Source: Erythrobacter cryptus DSM 12079
GTDB lineage: Bacteria > Pseudomonadota > Alphaproteobacteria > Sphingomonadales > Sphingomonadaceae
Direction of reading: 5' to 3'
NCBI RefSeq assembly: GCF_000422985.1
Contig: NZ_AUHC01000001.1
Coordinates: 372,001-436,000, forward strand
Length of the DNA: 64,000 nt
Under the pieces are notes generated by a model. That model worked only from the letters and a program-made list of their open reading frames with translations, was not told the DNA's origin and searched no databases. Below are positions 28,370-36,791 of the stretch, one piece after another; positions within the stretch are counted from its first letter, which is position 1; the number at the start of each line of letters is the position of its first letter. The translations under genes and the position numbers were made by a program.

Positions 28370-28840
28370 CTAGCCGCGGCCCGGCCCCATATCCGCAATC
28401 CCTGCGGATTGCAGCCACGAATGGCCGCTATCCACCACTGCCCGCCGCCGCAGCGCGGTGCGGCCGATCAGCATCGGAAACTGCATCTGGGAACGATCCG
28501 CCAGGCTGATTTCCGCCCGAAAGGTGAGGCTACCGATCGTAAGCGGCGTCTTGATGACAAAACGGCGCTGGGTCTCGCCATTGGAACTGGTGACCCCGCG
28601 CAGATCGACATGGATCGCCTCGCAGAAATGGCGCATCCCGCCCCAATCGACGGCAAAGCGCACGAACCGCTCGCCCTTGCGGGTGAATTCATCGAGCACA
28701 TGGGCATGGAGCGAGGAGGTGCGCGCACCGGTATCGATCTTGGCCGGAATGCCATGAAGGCCAAGCTCGGGCAGACTGACAAGCTCGCGCCAGCCCACCA
28801 CTATGAGGGGCTTGGGTTTCGAGGGGCCGGGCGCCTTCAA
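28370..28840 (-). CDS. rimB: RimB-like retropepsin-fold protease (PF05618)
   Basis: 156 residues. The family is annotated as ATP-dependent zinc protease and has a retropepsin-like DTGA motif, here Asp36-Ala39 in AKIDTGARTSSLHAH. RFVIKTPLTIGSLTFRAEISLADRSQMQFPMLIGRTAL is the conserved second half. In Pseudomonas rimB is paired with rimK and acts on RimK-modified ribosomal protein. The start is read as TTG at 28840, overlapping the propeller stop by four bases (TTGA); a GTG pair 13 codons later is the alternative. rimK follows 24 bases downstream. Confidence 0.85.
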   Translation of the reverse strand: MKAPGPSKPKPLIVVGWRELVSLPELGLHGIPAKIDTGARTSSLHAHVLDEFTRKGERFVRFAVDWGGMRHFCEAIHVDLRGVTSSNGETQRRFVIKTPLTIGSLTFRAEISLADRSQMQFPMLIGRTALRRRAVVDSGHSWLQSAGIADMGPGRG

Positions 28841-29832
28841 GGCAGGATCGCCAACCCGTCGCCGCCCTCGCCCGCCTTGAGCCGACGCAGCACCTTGCCG
28901 CTGGCATAGTCCACCTCGGCGATGGTGCTGGTACCGGTTTCGGCGACATAAATGCGGCTGCCGTCGGGCGACCACAGGATCGTCACCTGAAAGCGGCTCT
29001 GCGCCTCGGCGGGACCGGAGACAGCAATCTTGCGGATCACCTTGGCCTTGGCGGTGTCGATGACAGTGAGGCTGCCGTCCTGCAGATCGGACGTGACCGC
29101 CACATCGCCTTGCGGACGGACGGCGATGCGCAGGGGAAAGCGCCCGGTGGCGATGGTCTTGCGCACCTCGAGTGTTTCGGCATCGAGGACAAAGGCCTGA
29201 TTGGATCCACGCGCCGAGACCCACAGGGTCTTGCCATCGCGCGACAAGGCAATGCCTTCGGGCTCCTCGCCCACCGCCACGGAGCGCGGTGCTACGCCCG
29301 GTACCAAGGTCACCCGGGTGACAGTGCGCGAGCCCAAATCGGTGGTCCAGGCGGCGCTTGCATCGCCCGCAACCGCGATCATGTGGCTGCCCAGCTTTCC
29401 GGTTGCAAATTCCGCGAGCCGCGGCGCGCCCGAAAGCGGCGCGCTGATGCGAAACAGTGCGCGGCGTCCCTCGGCGGTGACATAGATCGCGCCTGATGGA
29501 TGCCAGACGATCCCATGCGGACGCGCGTTCTCACCCAGTTCGATGCTGGCAACCTTGGCCAGTTCGGCGGTGGTGAAGATATCAACCGTGGTGCCGCCAT
29601 AGCAGGCAAGTGCCACATGCTCGCCATCGGGCGAGGTGGCAAGCTCGTGCGGATTGGCGCAGCTTGGCACCCGCAGCACCTCCGCGCCGCTGGCAAGATC
29701 GAGCCTCGAGAGCGTATTGCCGCGCTTGGCCGCGACGAACAGCGCGCCCTCGGCCCGTGCCCCGGCGGCAGGATGGCTGGCGGCAAGCACCGCCAGCATC
29801 GCTGCGACAAGGCTGCGCGAAGGCCGCTTCAC
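28837..29832 (-). CDS. Secreted YncE-like beta-propeller protein
   Basis: 331 residues. The GTG at 29832 overlaps the stop of the M2 peptidase gene by four bases (GTGA) and has GAGAAGG seven bases before it. The signal peptide is KRPSRSLVAAMLAVLAASHPAAGARAEG. The mature part carries repeated YVTN-type blades: NPHELATSPDGEHVALACYGG, RPHGIVWHPSGAIYVTAEG, GIALSRDGKTLWVSARGSN and ILWSPDGSRIYVAETGTS. About seven such units suggest a seven-bladed propeller in the periplasm that binds a ligand or partner. No enzymatic residue is evident. It precedes rimB in the same unit. Confidence 0.85.
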   Translation of the reverse strand: MKRPSRSLVAAMLAVLAASHPAAGARAEGALFVAAKRGNTLSRLDLASGAEVLRVPSCANPHELATSPDGEHVALACYGGTTVDIFTTAELAKVASIELGENARPHGIVWHPSGAIYVTAEGRRALFRISAPLSGAPRLAEFATGKLGSHMIAVAGDASAAWTTDLGSRTVTRVTLVPGVAPRSVAVGEEPEGIALSRDGKTLWVSARGSNQAFVLDAETLEVRKTIATGRFPLRIAVRPQGDVAVTSDLQDGSLTVIDTAKAKVIRKIAVSGPAEAQSRFQVTILWSPDGSRIYVAETGTSTIAEVDYASGKVLRRLKAGEGGDGLAILP

Positions 29833-31703
29833 CAGCCCGCCTTCTCGCCCTTGTTCTGCTTTTCCAGCCACTTCATCAGCGGGGCAAAATATTCCATCAT
29901 CGCCTTGCCGCTCATCTGCCTTGTGCCGGTGAAGGCTTCGAGCGCATCGGGCCAGGGCCGCGAGGCGCCCATTTCCAGCATCGCGTTGAGCTTCGCGCCC
30001 ACGTCCTTGTTGCCATAGAAGGAGCAGCGGTGGAGCGGCCCCTTCCACCCGGCAATATCGCAGGCCGCCTTGTAGAACTGGAACTGCAACAGCCGGGCAA
30101 GGAAATAGCGGGTGTAGGGCACGTTGCCGGGAATGTGATACTTGGCGCCAGCGTCAAAGCCATCCGCCGGACGCTCCACCGGCGGGACGATGCCCTGATA
30201 TTGCAGCCGCATCCGCGTCCAGGCGGTGTTGGTGTCGGCCTCGGGGATCGAGCCGTCGAACAGGGCCCAGCGATAGCGATCGATCAACAGGCCAAAGGGC
30301 AGGAAGGCGACCTTGTCCATCGCCTGGCGCAGCAACAGGCCGATATCCTTGTCGGCGCTCGGCACGTCCTTCGGATCAAGCAGGCCGATCTGCACCAGAT
30401 ATTCAGGCGTGATCGAGAGCGCGATCATGTCGCCGATCGCCTCGTGAAAGCCGTCATTGGCCCCGTTCAGATAGAGCAGGTCCTGCTTGTTGTAGGCGCG
30501 CTGGTAGTAATTGTGGCCGAGCTCGTGGTGGATGGTGATGAAGTCATCGGCATTTGGCTTGATGCACATCTTGATGCGCAGATCATCGACATTGTCGATA
30601 TCCCAGGCCGAGGCATGGCAGATCACCTCGCGGTCGGCCGGCTTGACGAACTGGCTGCGCTCCCAGAAGGTCTCGGGCAAGGGCGCAAAGCCGAGCGAGG
30701 AGAAGAATTGCTCGCCGATCTTGACCATGCCAATCGGATCGAGGTTCTTCTTCGTGATGAGGTCGGCAAGGTCATAGCCGATATCGCCCGCCCCCGGGGG
30801 GGCCACCAGCGGATAGATATTGCCCCATTCCTGCGCCCACATGTTGCCGAGCAGATCGGCGCGGATCGGGCCGGTACGAGGCTGCACCGCATCGCCATAT
30901 TTCTCGTTGAGCTTGCGCCGCACATAGGTGTGGAGCGCGATGTAGAGCGGCCTTACCTCCTGCCACATGCGCTCGGTCTCGGCGGCGAATTGCTCGGGCG
31001 GCATGTCATAGCCCGAACGCCACATCGCCCCGAGGTCGGCAAAGCCCAGCTCGCGCGCACCCTCGTTGGCGAGCGCGGTCATGCGGGCATAGTCCTGCCG
31101 CATCGGCGCGCCGACATTGTCGTGCCAGCTCACCCACATTTCCTTGAGTTCCTCTGGCGAGCGCGCGAGATTGCCCATCTCCGCCTCGATGTCCGAGCCG
31201 TTGATCGGCTGGCCGCCGAGCGTGCCGCGGCCGCGCCCATAGGCCGAATTGAGCCGGGTGGCGATGGCGTTGAGCTCTTCGGCCGCGCCCGGACGGGCCG
31301 GCGCGGGCAGCGAAATGCCGATGCGCAGCATGTCGAGCTTGCGGCGCGTCTCGGCATCGAGATTGGCAAGTCCGGCATAGCGCGCCGCCTCGTTGGCATA
31401 GGCGACCTGGCGCTTGGTCAGCTCGGCGCCATATTGCGCGGCGAGCGTGTCGGTATCGAAATTGATGTAGGTGGCGTTGAGCCAGCTCACCCGGCCATAG
31501 TCGACGAGGAAGGGGGCAAGCTCGGCCTCGACCCGGGCCACGAAGGCGCGCGCCTCGGCAGCGCTCGGGGCCGCGACATCGGCCGTAGCCGCAGCCGTAG
31601 TGGCGGGGGCAGGCGCGGCGTCATCCTCGGCGGCAAGCGGCGCCGCCGCGGCGATGGCGAGCGCAGCGACAGCGCCGCGCAGAACATGGGCGGTAATGGT
31701 CAT
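29829..31703 (-). CDS. M2 family peptidyl-dipeptidase (ACE-like)
   Basis: 624 residues. The chosen ATG at 31703 gives a signal peptide (TITAHVLRGAVAALAIAAAAPLAAEDD), so it works in the periplasm or outside. The zinc motif HHELGH is near residue 390 and the third ligand lies in GANDGFHEAIGDMIALS about 28 residues later, the M2 arrangement. WAQEWGNIYPLV and PKDVPSADKDIGLLLRQAMDKVAFLPFGLLID are typical. Members release dipeptides from the C-terminus of peptides. The start lacks a strong ribosome site. The gene heads a coupled unit: propeller, rimB and rimK follow. Confidence 0.92.
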   Translation of the reverse strand: MTITAHVLRGAVAALAIAAAAPLAAEDDAAPAPATTAAATADVAAPSAAEARAFVARVEAELAPFLVDYGRVSWLNATYINFDTDTLAAQYGAELTKRQVAYANEAARYAGLANLDAETRRKLDMLRIGISLPAPARPGAAEELNAIATRLNSAYGRGRGTLGGQPINGSDIEAEMGNLARSPEELKEMWVSWHDNVGAPMRQDYARMTALANEGARELGFADLGAMWRSGYDMPPEQFAAETERMWQEVRPLYIALHTYVRRKLNEKYGDAVQPRTGPIRADLLGNMWAQEWGNIYPLVAPPGAGDIGYDLADLITKKNLDPIGMVKIGEQFFSSLGFAPLPETFWERSQFVKPADREVICHASAWDIDNVDDLRIKMCIKPNADDFITIHHELGHNYYQRAYNKQDLLYLNGANDGFHEAIGDMIALSITPEYLVQIGLLDPKDVPSADKDIGLLLRQAMDKVAFLPFGLLIDRYRWALFDGSIPEADTNTAWTRMRLQYQGIVPPVERPADGFDAGAKYHIPGNVPYTRYFLARLLQFQFYKAACDIAGWKGPLHRCSFYGNKDVGAKLNAMLEMGASRPWPDALEAFTGTRQMSGKAMMEYFAPLMKWLEKQNKGEKAGW

Positions 31704-31767
31704 CGGTTGGGTTTCCCGGAACTGATCATGGGACTGCCCGGCGGTGTGAACCGCCCTGCGGCGGGAA

Positions 31768-32532
31768 TCAAGCCGTGAGGAAGGCAAGAATCCCCTCGGC
31801 CAGTTCGGGCCGAGTGGCGCTGTCGAGGTGGCCGCCGGGGATTTCCTGATAGCGCGCCCGCGGCAGCAGCCTTGCCAAATCCGGAGCCGAGCCATTGTCC
31901 TGATCGCGCGCGCCGCAGATCACCAGCGTCTCCACCTCCACGGCGACCAGGCTGGCCGGATCGAGATTGGTGAAGGTGTCGAGCAGCAGCCGTGCCGCCA
32001 CCCGATCAACCCCCTGGGATTTCAAGAACTGGCGCGAAAGCCAGGCTGGGTCCTCGCGGGTGATGGTGTCGAACTCATCGATCACCCGGCGGAAGAAGGC
32101 ACCGCGCCGCTGCCAGTCGGCAAGGCCGGAAACCCCCATTCCCGCCAGCACCAGGCGCCGCGGGGCAAAGACGCCGCTGGCGCAGCCATGAGCCGCGGTG
32201 CGCGCGCCGAGCGAAAAGCCGACCAGATCATAGCCTTCCTCCTCGAGGGCGAGGTGATCGATTAGCGCGGCGACATCGCGCACCAGCACGCCCGGCGGAT
32301 AGGCCGCCGGATCGTGCGGCGCCGCGCTGTGCCCATGCACGCGAAAATCGAGCATCACCACCCGCATCCCGGCCTCGGCAAGGCGCGCGGCATGGCCCCA
32401 CTTGATCCAGTTCATCTCGGCCGAGGAAAACAGGCCATGCAGCAGGATCGCCGTGCGCCCCCCGGCCCCGGCGCTGTGATAGGCAAGGCGGGTGCCATCG
32501 AAGCTGTCGAACATGTGCGTGGTGATGCTCAT
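31768..32532 (-). CDS. Alpha/beta hydrolase
   Basis: 254 residues from the ATG at 32532, cytoplasmic. The oxyanion segment LLHGLFSSAEMNW and the nucleophile elbow VGFSLGARTA place a serine near residue 120. GARDQDNG holds the acid candidate and IPGGHLDSATRPELAEGI the histidine. The substrate is unknown; carboxylesterase or a related hydrolase is likely. It lies 64 bases upstream of the M2 peptidase on the same strand and 78 bases from the divergent MarR gene, so the spacer between 32533 and 32610 holds both promoters. Confidence 0.85.
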   Translation of the reverse strand: MSITTHMFDSFDGTRLAYHSAGAGGRTAILLHGLFSSAEMNWIKWGHAARLAEAGMRVVMLDFRVHGHSAAPHDPAAYPPGVLVRDVAALIDHLALEEEGYDLVGFSLGARTAAHGCASGVFAPRRLVLAGMGVSGLADWQRRGAFFRRVIDEFDTITREDPAWLSRQFLKSQGVDRVAARLLLDTFTNLDPASLVAVEVETLVICGARDQDNGSAPDLARLLPRARYQEIPGGHLDSATRPELAEGILAFLTA

Positions 32533-32574
32533 GGCCCGCCTGCTAGCGTGCCGCCGACGCAAGCGCCAGCGTGC

Positions 32575-32604
32575 TTGAAAACAGTAAGCCTGCTTATTAT
32601 AAGC
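32575..32604 (+). promoter_or_regulatory. Strong promoter of the MarR gene with an overlapping palindrome
   Basis: -35 TTGAAA at 32575-32580, a 17-base spacer, and -10 TATAAG at 32598-32603. A perfect 13-base palindrome, GCTTATTATAAGC (32592-32604), overlaps the -10, and a one-mismatch copy of its half site (AGTAAGC) lies just upstream. The ATG at 32611 is only seven bases past the -10, so the transcript would be leaderless or nearly so. The palindrome is the likely MarR autorepression operator. Confidence 0.7.
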
Positions 32605-32610
32605 TCACGC

Positions 32611-33054
32611 ATGAGCATTGCCACCGGCTATCGCCTTGCCGACAATTCGCGCCAGCTGCGCCGCCTGTTCGATGAGCGGGTGCGCTCGCTCGGGCTTACC
32701 GGGCCGCAGGCGCGGCTGCTTCTTGCACTTGCCCGCAATCCAGACCGCAACCAGGCCTTCTATGCCGAGCGGCTCGAGATCGAGCCGATCACGCTCACCC
32801 GCATCTGTGACCGGCTCGAGGATGCCGGCTGGGTCGAGCGCCGCGCTGCGCCGGCAGACCGGCGCGCGCGCATCCTGCACCTGACCGACAAGAGCCGCGG
32901 CATCGTCACCCGCCTCGAGCAGACGGTCGAAGCCCTGTCAGAAGACATGCTCGCCGGGTTTGACGAGGAGGACCGCGCGCTGTTTGCCGCCATGCTGGCG
33001 CGGATTGCCGACAATCTGGCCGCCGCACGTCAACCCGAGGCCGCCCATGGCTGA
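32611..33054 (+). CDS. MarR-family transcriptional regulator
   Basis: 147 residues. The winged helix spans about 30-100: LTGPQARLLLALARNPDRNQAFYAERLEIEPITLTRICDRLEDAGWVERRAAPADRRARILHLTDK, with DRRAR as the MarR wing signature. Helices at both ends dimerise. The start at 32611 has no ribosome binding site and lies seven bases after a good -10, so translation is probably leaderless. The downstream EmrA-like gene overlaps by eight bases. By analogy with EmrR, it is likely a repressor of this efflux operon released by a small molecule. Confidence 0.9.
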   Translation: MSIATGYRLADNSRQLRRLFDERVRSLGLTGPQARLLLALARNPDRNQAFYAERLEIEPITLTRICDRLEDAGWVERRAAPADRRARILHLTDKSRGIVTRLEQTVEALSEDMLAGFDEEDRALFAAMLARIADNLAAARQPEAAHG

Positions 33055-34159
33055 GGCCGATCCCCTGCGCCCTGCCCCCGAGACCGGCGAAGCCAGCGCG
33101 CCCGCGCCTGCGCCCGCCACCCCTGCCGGGCCGACCCCCGCTGCCGCGCCGCGCGGCAGGTGGCGGCGCTGGGCGGTGATGCTGGCGGTGCCGCTGGTGC
33201 TGATGATCGCCGCGCTTGCCTATTGGCACAGCCTTGCCGGGCAGGTCTCGACCGACAATGCCTATGTAAAGCAAGATCTTGTCTCGGTCAGCGCCGAGGT
33301 CGGCGGCAGGATCGTCGAGGTCGCGGTTGCCGAGGGCGAGGATGTCGCCGCGGGCGACCTCTTGTTCCGTATCGATCCCGAGCCCTACCGCAACCAGCTG
33401 GCCGAGGCCGATGCGGCAATCGCCGCGGCCGAGGCCAATCTCGTCGTGCTGAGCAATGATGCCGATCTGACCGGCACCGAGATTTCCGCGGCGCGCAAGG
33501 ATGTCGGCTTTGCCGAAGCGCGGTTCGAGCGGGTGCGCGCGCTGCGCGAGAAGGGCTTTGCCACCAAGGCCGATTACGAGGCGGCCGAACAGGCGGTGCT
33601 CCAGGCGCGCGAGGCCGTGGCCCGGGCGCAGGATCGTCAGCGCGAGGCCCGCGCCCGGCTGGCCACCGGATCGGCGGTGCCCGGGGTCAACCCCCAGCTT
33701 GCCGCCGCCCGGGCACGCCGGGCCAGCGCCGAGCTGGCGCTGCGCCGCACCGAGGTGCGCGCGCCCGCCGCGGGCCGCATCGCCGAGGCCGATCGGCTCC
33801 AGGTGGGCCAGCAGGTGGTGCCCAACCTGCCGGTGCTCACCCTGGTGCGCGCCGGATCGGCCTATATCGAGGCCAATTTCAAGGAGACCGACCTTGCCGA
33901 TATGGCGGTGGGCCAACCGGCCGAGATACGCATCGATGCCTATCCCGGCTTGGTGCTCAAGGGCCGCGTTGCGTCCATCGGCGCCGGCACGGGGGCGGAA
34001 TTCTCGGTGCTCCCGGCGCAGAACGCCACGGGCAATTGGGTCAAGGTTACCCAGCGCGTGCCGGTGCGCATCGCGCTCGAGGAGCAAAGCCCGCGCCGCC
34101 TGATCGCGGGGCTTTCGTGCGAGGTGACGGTGTTCACCGATCGCCGCCGGCGCGGCTGA
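33047..34159 (+). CDS. emrA: EmrA-like membrane fusion protein (HlyD family)
   Basis: 370 residues. A proline/alanine-rich cytoplasmic N-terminus precedes one transmembrane helix (about 42-60, VMLAVPLVLMIAALAYW). Next come the EmrA signature STDNAYVKQD, the lipoyl half, a coiled-coil hairpin (about 115-220) with long alanine/arginine/glutamate helices, and the beta barrel with RAGSAYIEANFKETDLADMAVGQPAEIRIDAYP. It links an inner-membrane MFS pump to an outer-membrane channel in drug export. It overlaps the MarR gene by eight bases and is one base from the EmrB-like gene. No TolC-like gene is here. Confidence 0.92.
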   Translation: MAEADPLRPAPETGEASAPAPAPATPAGPTPAAAPRGRWRRWAVMLAVPLVLMIAALAYWHSLAGQVSTDNAYVKQDLVSVSAEVGGRIVEVAVAEGEDVAAGDLLFRIDPEPYRNQLAEADAAIAAAEANLVVLSNDADLTGTEISAARKDVGFAEARFERVRALREKGFATKADYEAAEQAVLQAREAVARAQDRQREARARLATGSAVPGVNPQLAAARARRASAELALRRTEVRAPAAGRIAEADRLQVGQQVVPNLPVLTLVRAGSAYIEANFKETDLADMAVGQPAEIRIDAYPGLVLKGRVASIGAGTGAEFSVLPAQNATGNWVKVTQRVPVRIALEEQSPRRLIAGLSCEVTVFTDRRRRG

Positions 34160-34160
34160 G

Positions 34161-35744
34161 ATGGCAAGCGCGGCGGCCAATCCCTCGGCGGCCGGGCCGA
34201 TCGCGCCCCCGCACCGCCCAGACCAAGCCGAGCTTCAAAGCCGCAACTATCCGCTGATGATCATCGGGGTGATGGCAGCATCGCTGTTGCAGATCCTCGA
34301 TACCACCATCGCCAATGTCGCGCTGCCGCACATGCAATCCTCGCTCGGCGCAACAGTTGAAACCATCACCTGGGTGCTCACCAGCTATATCATCGCCTCG
34401 GCGGTGGCGCTGCCGATCACTGGCTGGCTGGCCGACCGCATCGGCGCGCGGCGGCTGTTCATCGGCTCGGTGGCGGGCTTCATCCTCGCCTCGGGCCTGT
34501 GCGGCCTTGCCCAGAACCTCGAGGAGATGGTGATCTTCCGCGCGCTGCAGGGCGTCGCCGGGGCCTTCATCGCCCCCCTCAGCCAGTCCTTCATGCTCGA
34601 TACCACCCGCCCCTCGCGCCACCCGCAGGTGATGGCCCTGTGGGGCATGGGGATCATGATCGGCCCGATCCTGGGGCCGATCCTCGGCGGCTGGCTCACC
34701 GAAACCGCCAACTGGCGCTGGGTGTTCTTCGTCAACCTGCCGGTGGGCGCGCTCTCGCTCGCCACGCTGATCGCCTTCCTCCCGCAGCGGCCAAGGCGCG
34801 CGCGCAGTTTCGACCTTGCCGGATTTGTGCTCCTCGCACTGGCGCTGGCAGCCTTCCAGCTGATGCTCGACCGCGGCCAGCAGCGCGACTGGCTCGCCTC
34901 GGCAGAAATCTGGGCCTATCTGCTCATCACCCTTTCAGCCACCTGGATGGTGGTGGTGCATTTTGCCACGGCGCGCAGCCCGCTGTTCGAACGCGCGCTC
35001 TTTGCCGATCGCAACTTTGCCCTGGCGCTCGCCTTCATGGTGGTGATCGGGATCGTGATGTTCGCGGTGATGGCCCTGCTGCCGCCGATGCTGCAGAACC
35101 TGCTCGGCTATGGCGTGATCGACACCGGGCTGGTGCTGATGCCGCGCGGGGTGGGGATCCTCGTCTCGATGCAGATTTCCGGGCTGCTGATGCGCCGCGG
35201 GATCGACGCGCGCCCGGTGGTGGCAAGCGGCTTTCTCATCAGCGCCTTTTCCTTGTGGCAGATGGCGCATTGGTCGCTCGCGGTCGATGCGCGGCACATC
35301 ATCATCAGCGGCCTGGTCCAGGGGCTGGGCATGGGCCTCGTGTTCATCCCGCTTCAGGTCAGCGCCTTTGCCACGCTCAGCCCGACCCTGCGCACCGATG
35401 GCTCGAGCCTATTGAACCTGTTCCGCTCGCTCGGAGCCTCGGCGGGGATTGCGTGGATGACTGTGCTGCTGGCGCGCAACCTCCAGGTGGCCCACGGCGA
35501 TCTCGCCAGCCATGTGACCGCGGGCACGGGAAGCATCATCGATTTTTCCACCACCGATCGCTTCCAGGCGCTGGGCAATGCGGGGATGGCGCTGATCGAT
35601 GCCGAGGTGAACCGCCAGGCGGCGATGATCGCCTATATTGATGACTATTGGCTGATGATGTGGATCACCCTTGCCGCTGCCCCGCTGGCGCTGCTGATGC
35701 GCCGCAACCGGGCGCCGGCAGGGCCGGTGGCGCTGAGCGAGTAG
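34161..35744 (+). CDS. emrB: EmrB/QacA-type MFS drug exporter (DHA2)
   Basis: 527 residues with about 14 transmembrane helices, the DHA2 length. LQILDTTIANVALPHM is the DHA2 motif D1 and GWLADRIGARRLF is motif A. The motif-C region reads MGIMIGPILGPILGG, and NWRWVFFVNLPVG follows. It exports hydrophobic compounds by proton antiport across the inner membrane, with the EmrA-like partner one base upstream (TGAG ATG). It is the last gene of a MarR-EmrA-EmrB operon. Substrates cannot be predicted. The convergent trmO stop is three bases away. Confidence 0.94.
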   Translation: MASAAANPSAAGPIAPPHRPDQAELQSRNYPLMIIGVMAASLLQILDTTIANVALPHMQSSLGATVETITWVLTSYIIASAVALPITGWLADRIGARRLFIGSVAGFILASGLCGLAQNLEEMVIFRALQGVAGAFIAPLSQSFMLDTTRPSRHPQVMALWGMGIMIGPILGPILGGWLTETANWRWVFFVNLPVGALSLATLIAFLPQRPRRARSFDLAGFVLLALALAAFQLMLDRGQQRDWLASAEIWAYLLITLSATWMVVVHFATARSPLFERALFADRNFALALAFMVVIGIVMFAVMALLPPMLQNLLGYGVIDTGLVLMPRGVGILVSMQISGLLMRRGIDARPVVASGFLISAFSLWQMAHWSLAVDARHIIISGLVQGLGMGLVFIPLQVSAFATLSPTLRTDGSSLLNLFRSLGASAGIAWMTVLLARNLQVAHGDLASHVTAGTGSIIDFSTTDRFQALGNAGMALIDAEVNRQAAMIAYIDDYWLMMWITLAAAPLALLMRRNRAPAGPVALSE

Positions 35745-35747
35745 GGC

Positions 35748-36245
35748 CTACCAGTAATCCTGCATGATCGCGCGCGCCCATTCCGGCTCGCGCAGCGCCC
35801 CGCGCGGGGCAAAGCCCTGCATCACCGGCTTGATATCGAGCACCGGGGTGCCATCGACCGCATCGAGCCCGCGCAGCCGCAGGGTGAGGCCGTCAACCCC
35901 GAGGATCTCGCAGGTCGTCAGCCCCAGGCGGTTGGGCCGGTTCTTGCCGCGCTGCGCAAAGATCCCGACCCGCGGCCAGTCCGCGCGCCCGCGCGGATGG
36001 CGCGCACCGGTCTCGATCTTCGCCTCGGGCACCCGGTCGAACAGGAAGATCACCTCGCAATGGCTGAAATCGCCAAGCCCCGCCAGCGCATCGGGGGTAA
36101 AGCGCTTGGGATCGAGCGCAATTGCCGCCTCAACCGCGCCCCAATTGTCATCGATCACCTGCGCGCGCCCGCCCACGACATGGCCGATCGGATAGAGCGT
36201 GATCGCCCCCGGCGCCTCAGCGGAAGAAGCACTGGGTTCCGGCAT
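35748..36245 (-). CDS. trmO: tRNA (adenine(37)-N6)-methyltransferase TrmO
   Basis: 165 residues from the ATG at 36245, which has GGAG eight bases before it. TrmO (TsaA/YaeB, UPF0066) methylates t6A37 of tRNA-Thr. The conserved pieces are YPIGHVVG, LAGLGDFSHCEVIFLFDR, RHPRGRADWPRVGIFAQRGKNRPNRLGLTTCEI and LDAVDGTPVLDIKPV, a single-sheet SAM-binding barrel. It is compact, as expected for bacteria lacking the C-terminal domain. The start overlaps the 3' end of the interrupted lipoprotein gene by 29 bases. Confidence 0.9.
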   Translation of the reverse strand: MPEPSASSAEAPGAITLYPIGHVVGGRAQVIDDNWGAVEAAIALDPKRFTPDALAGLGDFSHCEVIFLFDRVPEAKIETGARHPRGRADWPRVGIFAQRGKNRPNRLGLTTCEILGVDGLTLRLRGLDAVDGTPVLDIKPVMQGFAPRGALREPEWARAIMQDYW

Positions 36246-36786
36246 AGAGCATCTCCACCGCATCATCCTTGATGAAGCCCCCGATCTTCTCGCCCAGCGC
36301 AAACTCCTCGCCGAGCGTGCTGCCGGCGATCGGGGCAAAGCCGGGGGCGGCCTCCACTAGCGCGCGTGGGCTGGCAAGCGCCACCTTGCTGCCGGAAAGG
36401 CGCAGCCTACCGCGGCCCGGCGCATCGCCATCCTGCCTCTGATGCCAGTTCCAGCCCACCAGCCGCCCTTCCTGGAAATGGGCCGTAAGCCCGCCGGGAA
36501 AATCGGTGAAGGTGATCGGGCCTGCCGGGCAATCGGGATTGGCGCCGCTGCGCATCGCCGGGCCGAGCACGCGGGCGAGCGCAGCCTCGACCTCCTTCTA
36601 CCCGGCGGCGAAATAGAAGGCTTCGGCCCCAGCGCTCAGGCCCTCACCGCGCAGCTCGACCACATCGGCAGCAAGCGCCTCGCCCGCCGCCGCGCCCTCG
36701 GCGCGCTCGGTCGGGCTCGGCACCTCGCCGCTGTCACAGCCCGCCGCGAGCAGCAAGGCCGCAAGCACAGCCAGCCCCGCGCGCAT
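36217..36786 (-). pseudogene. Lipoprotein gene interrupted by an in-frame TAG
   Basis: From the ATG at 36786, five bases after the asd stop, it encodes a lipoprotein signal (RAGLAVLAALLLAAGC, Cys17). The frame reads through GAEAFYFAAG to a TAG at 36598-36600. After it the same frame continues open for 127 codons: KEVEAALARVLGPA, CPAGPITFTDFPGGLTAHFQEGRLVGWNWH and TLGEEFALGEKIGGFIKDD to 36217. Together the two parts look like one approximately 190-residue envelope lipoprotein of unknown function. AAGGAGGT lies right after the TAG, but it also encodes KEV and no start is well spaced from it. Sequencing error, a recent mutation or readthrough are all possible. Confidence 0.75.
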
Positions 36787-36791
36787 CGCGC

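Noticed and set aside
36598..36600. Internal reinitiation just after the TAG in the lipoprotein gene
   Set aside because: AAGGAGGT is present, but no ATG, GTG or TTG sits 5-10 bases later; the nearest GTG is about 18 bases away. The bases also encode the KEV residues.
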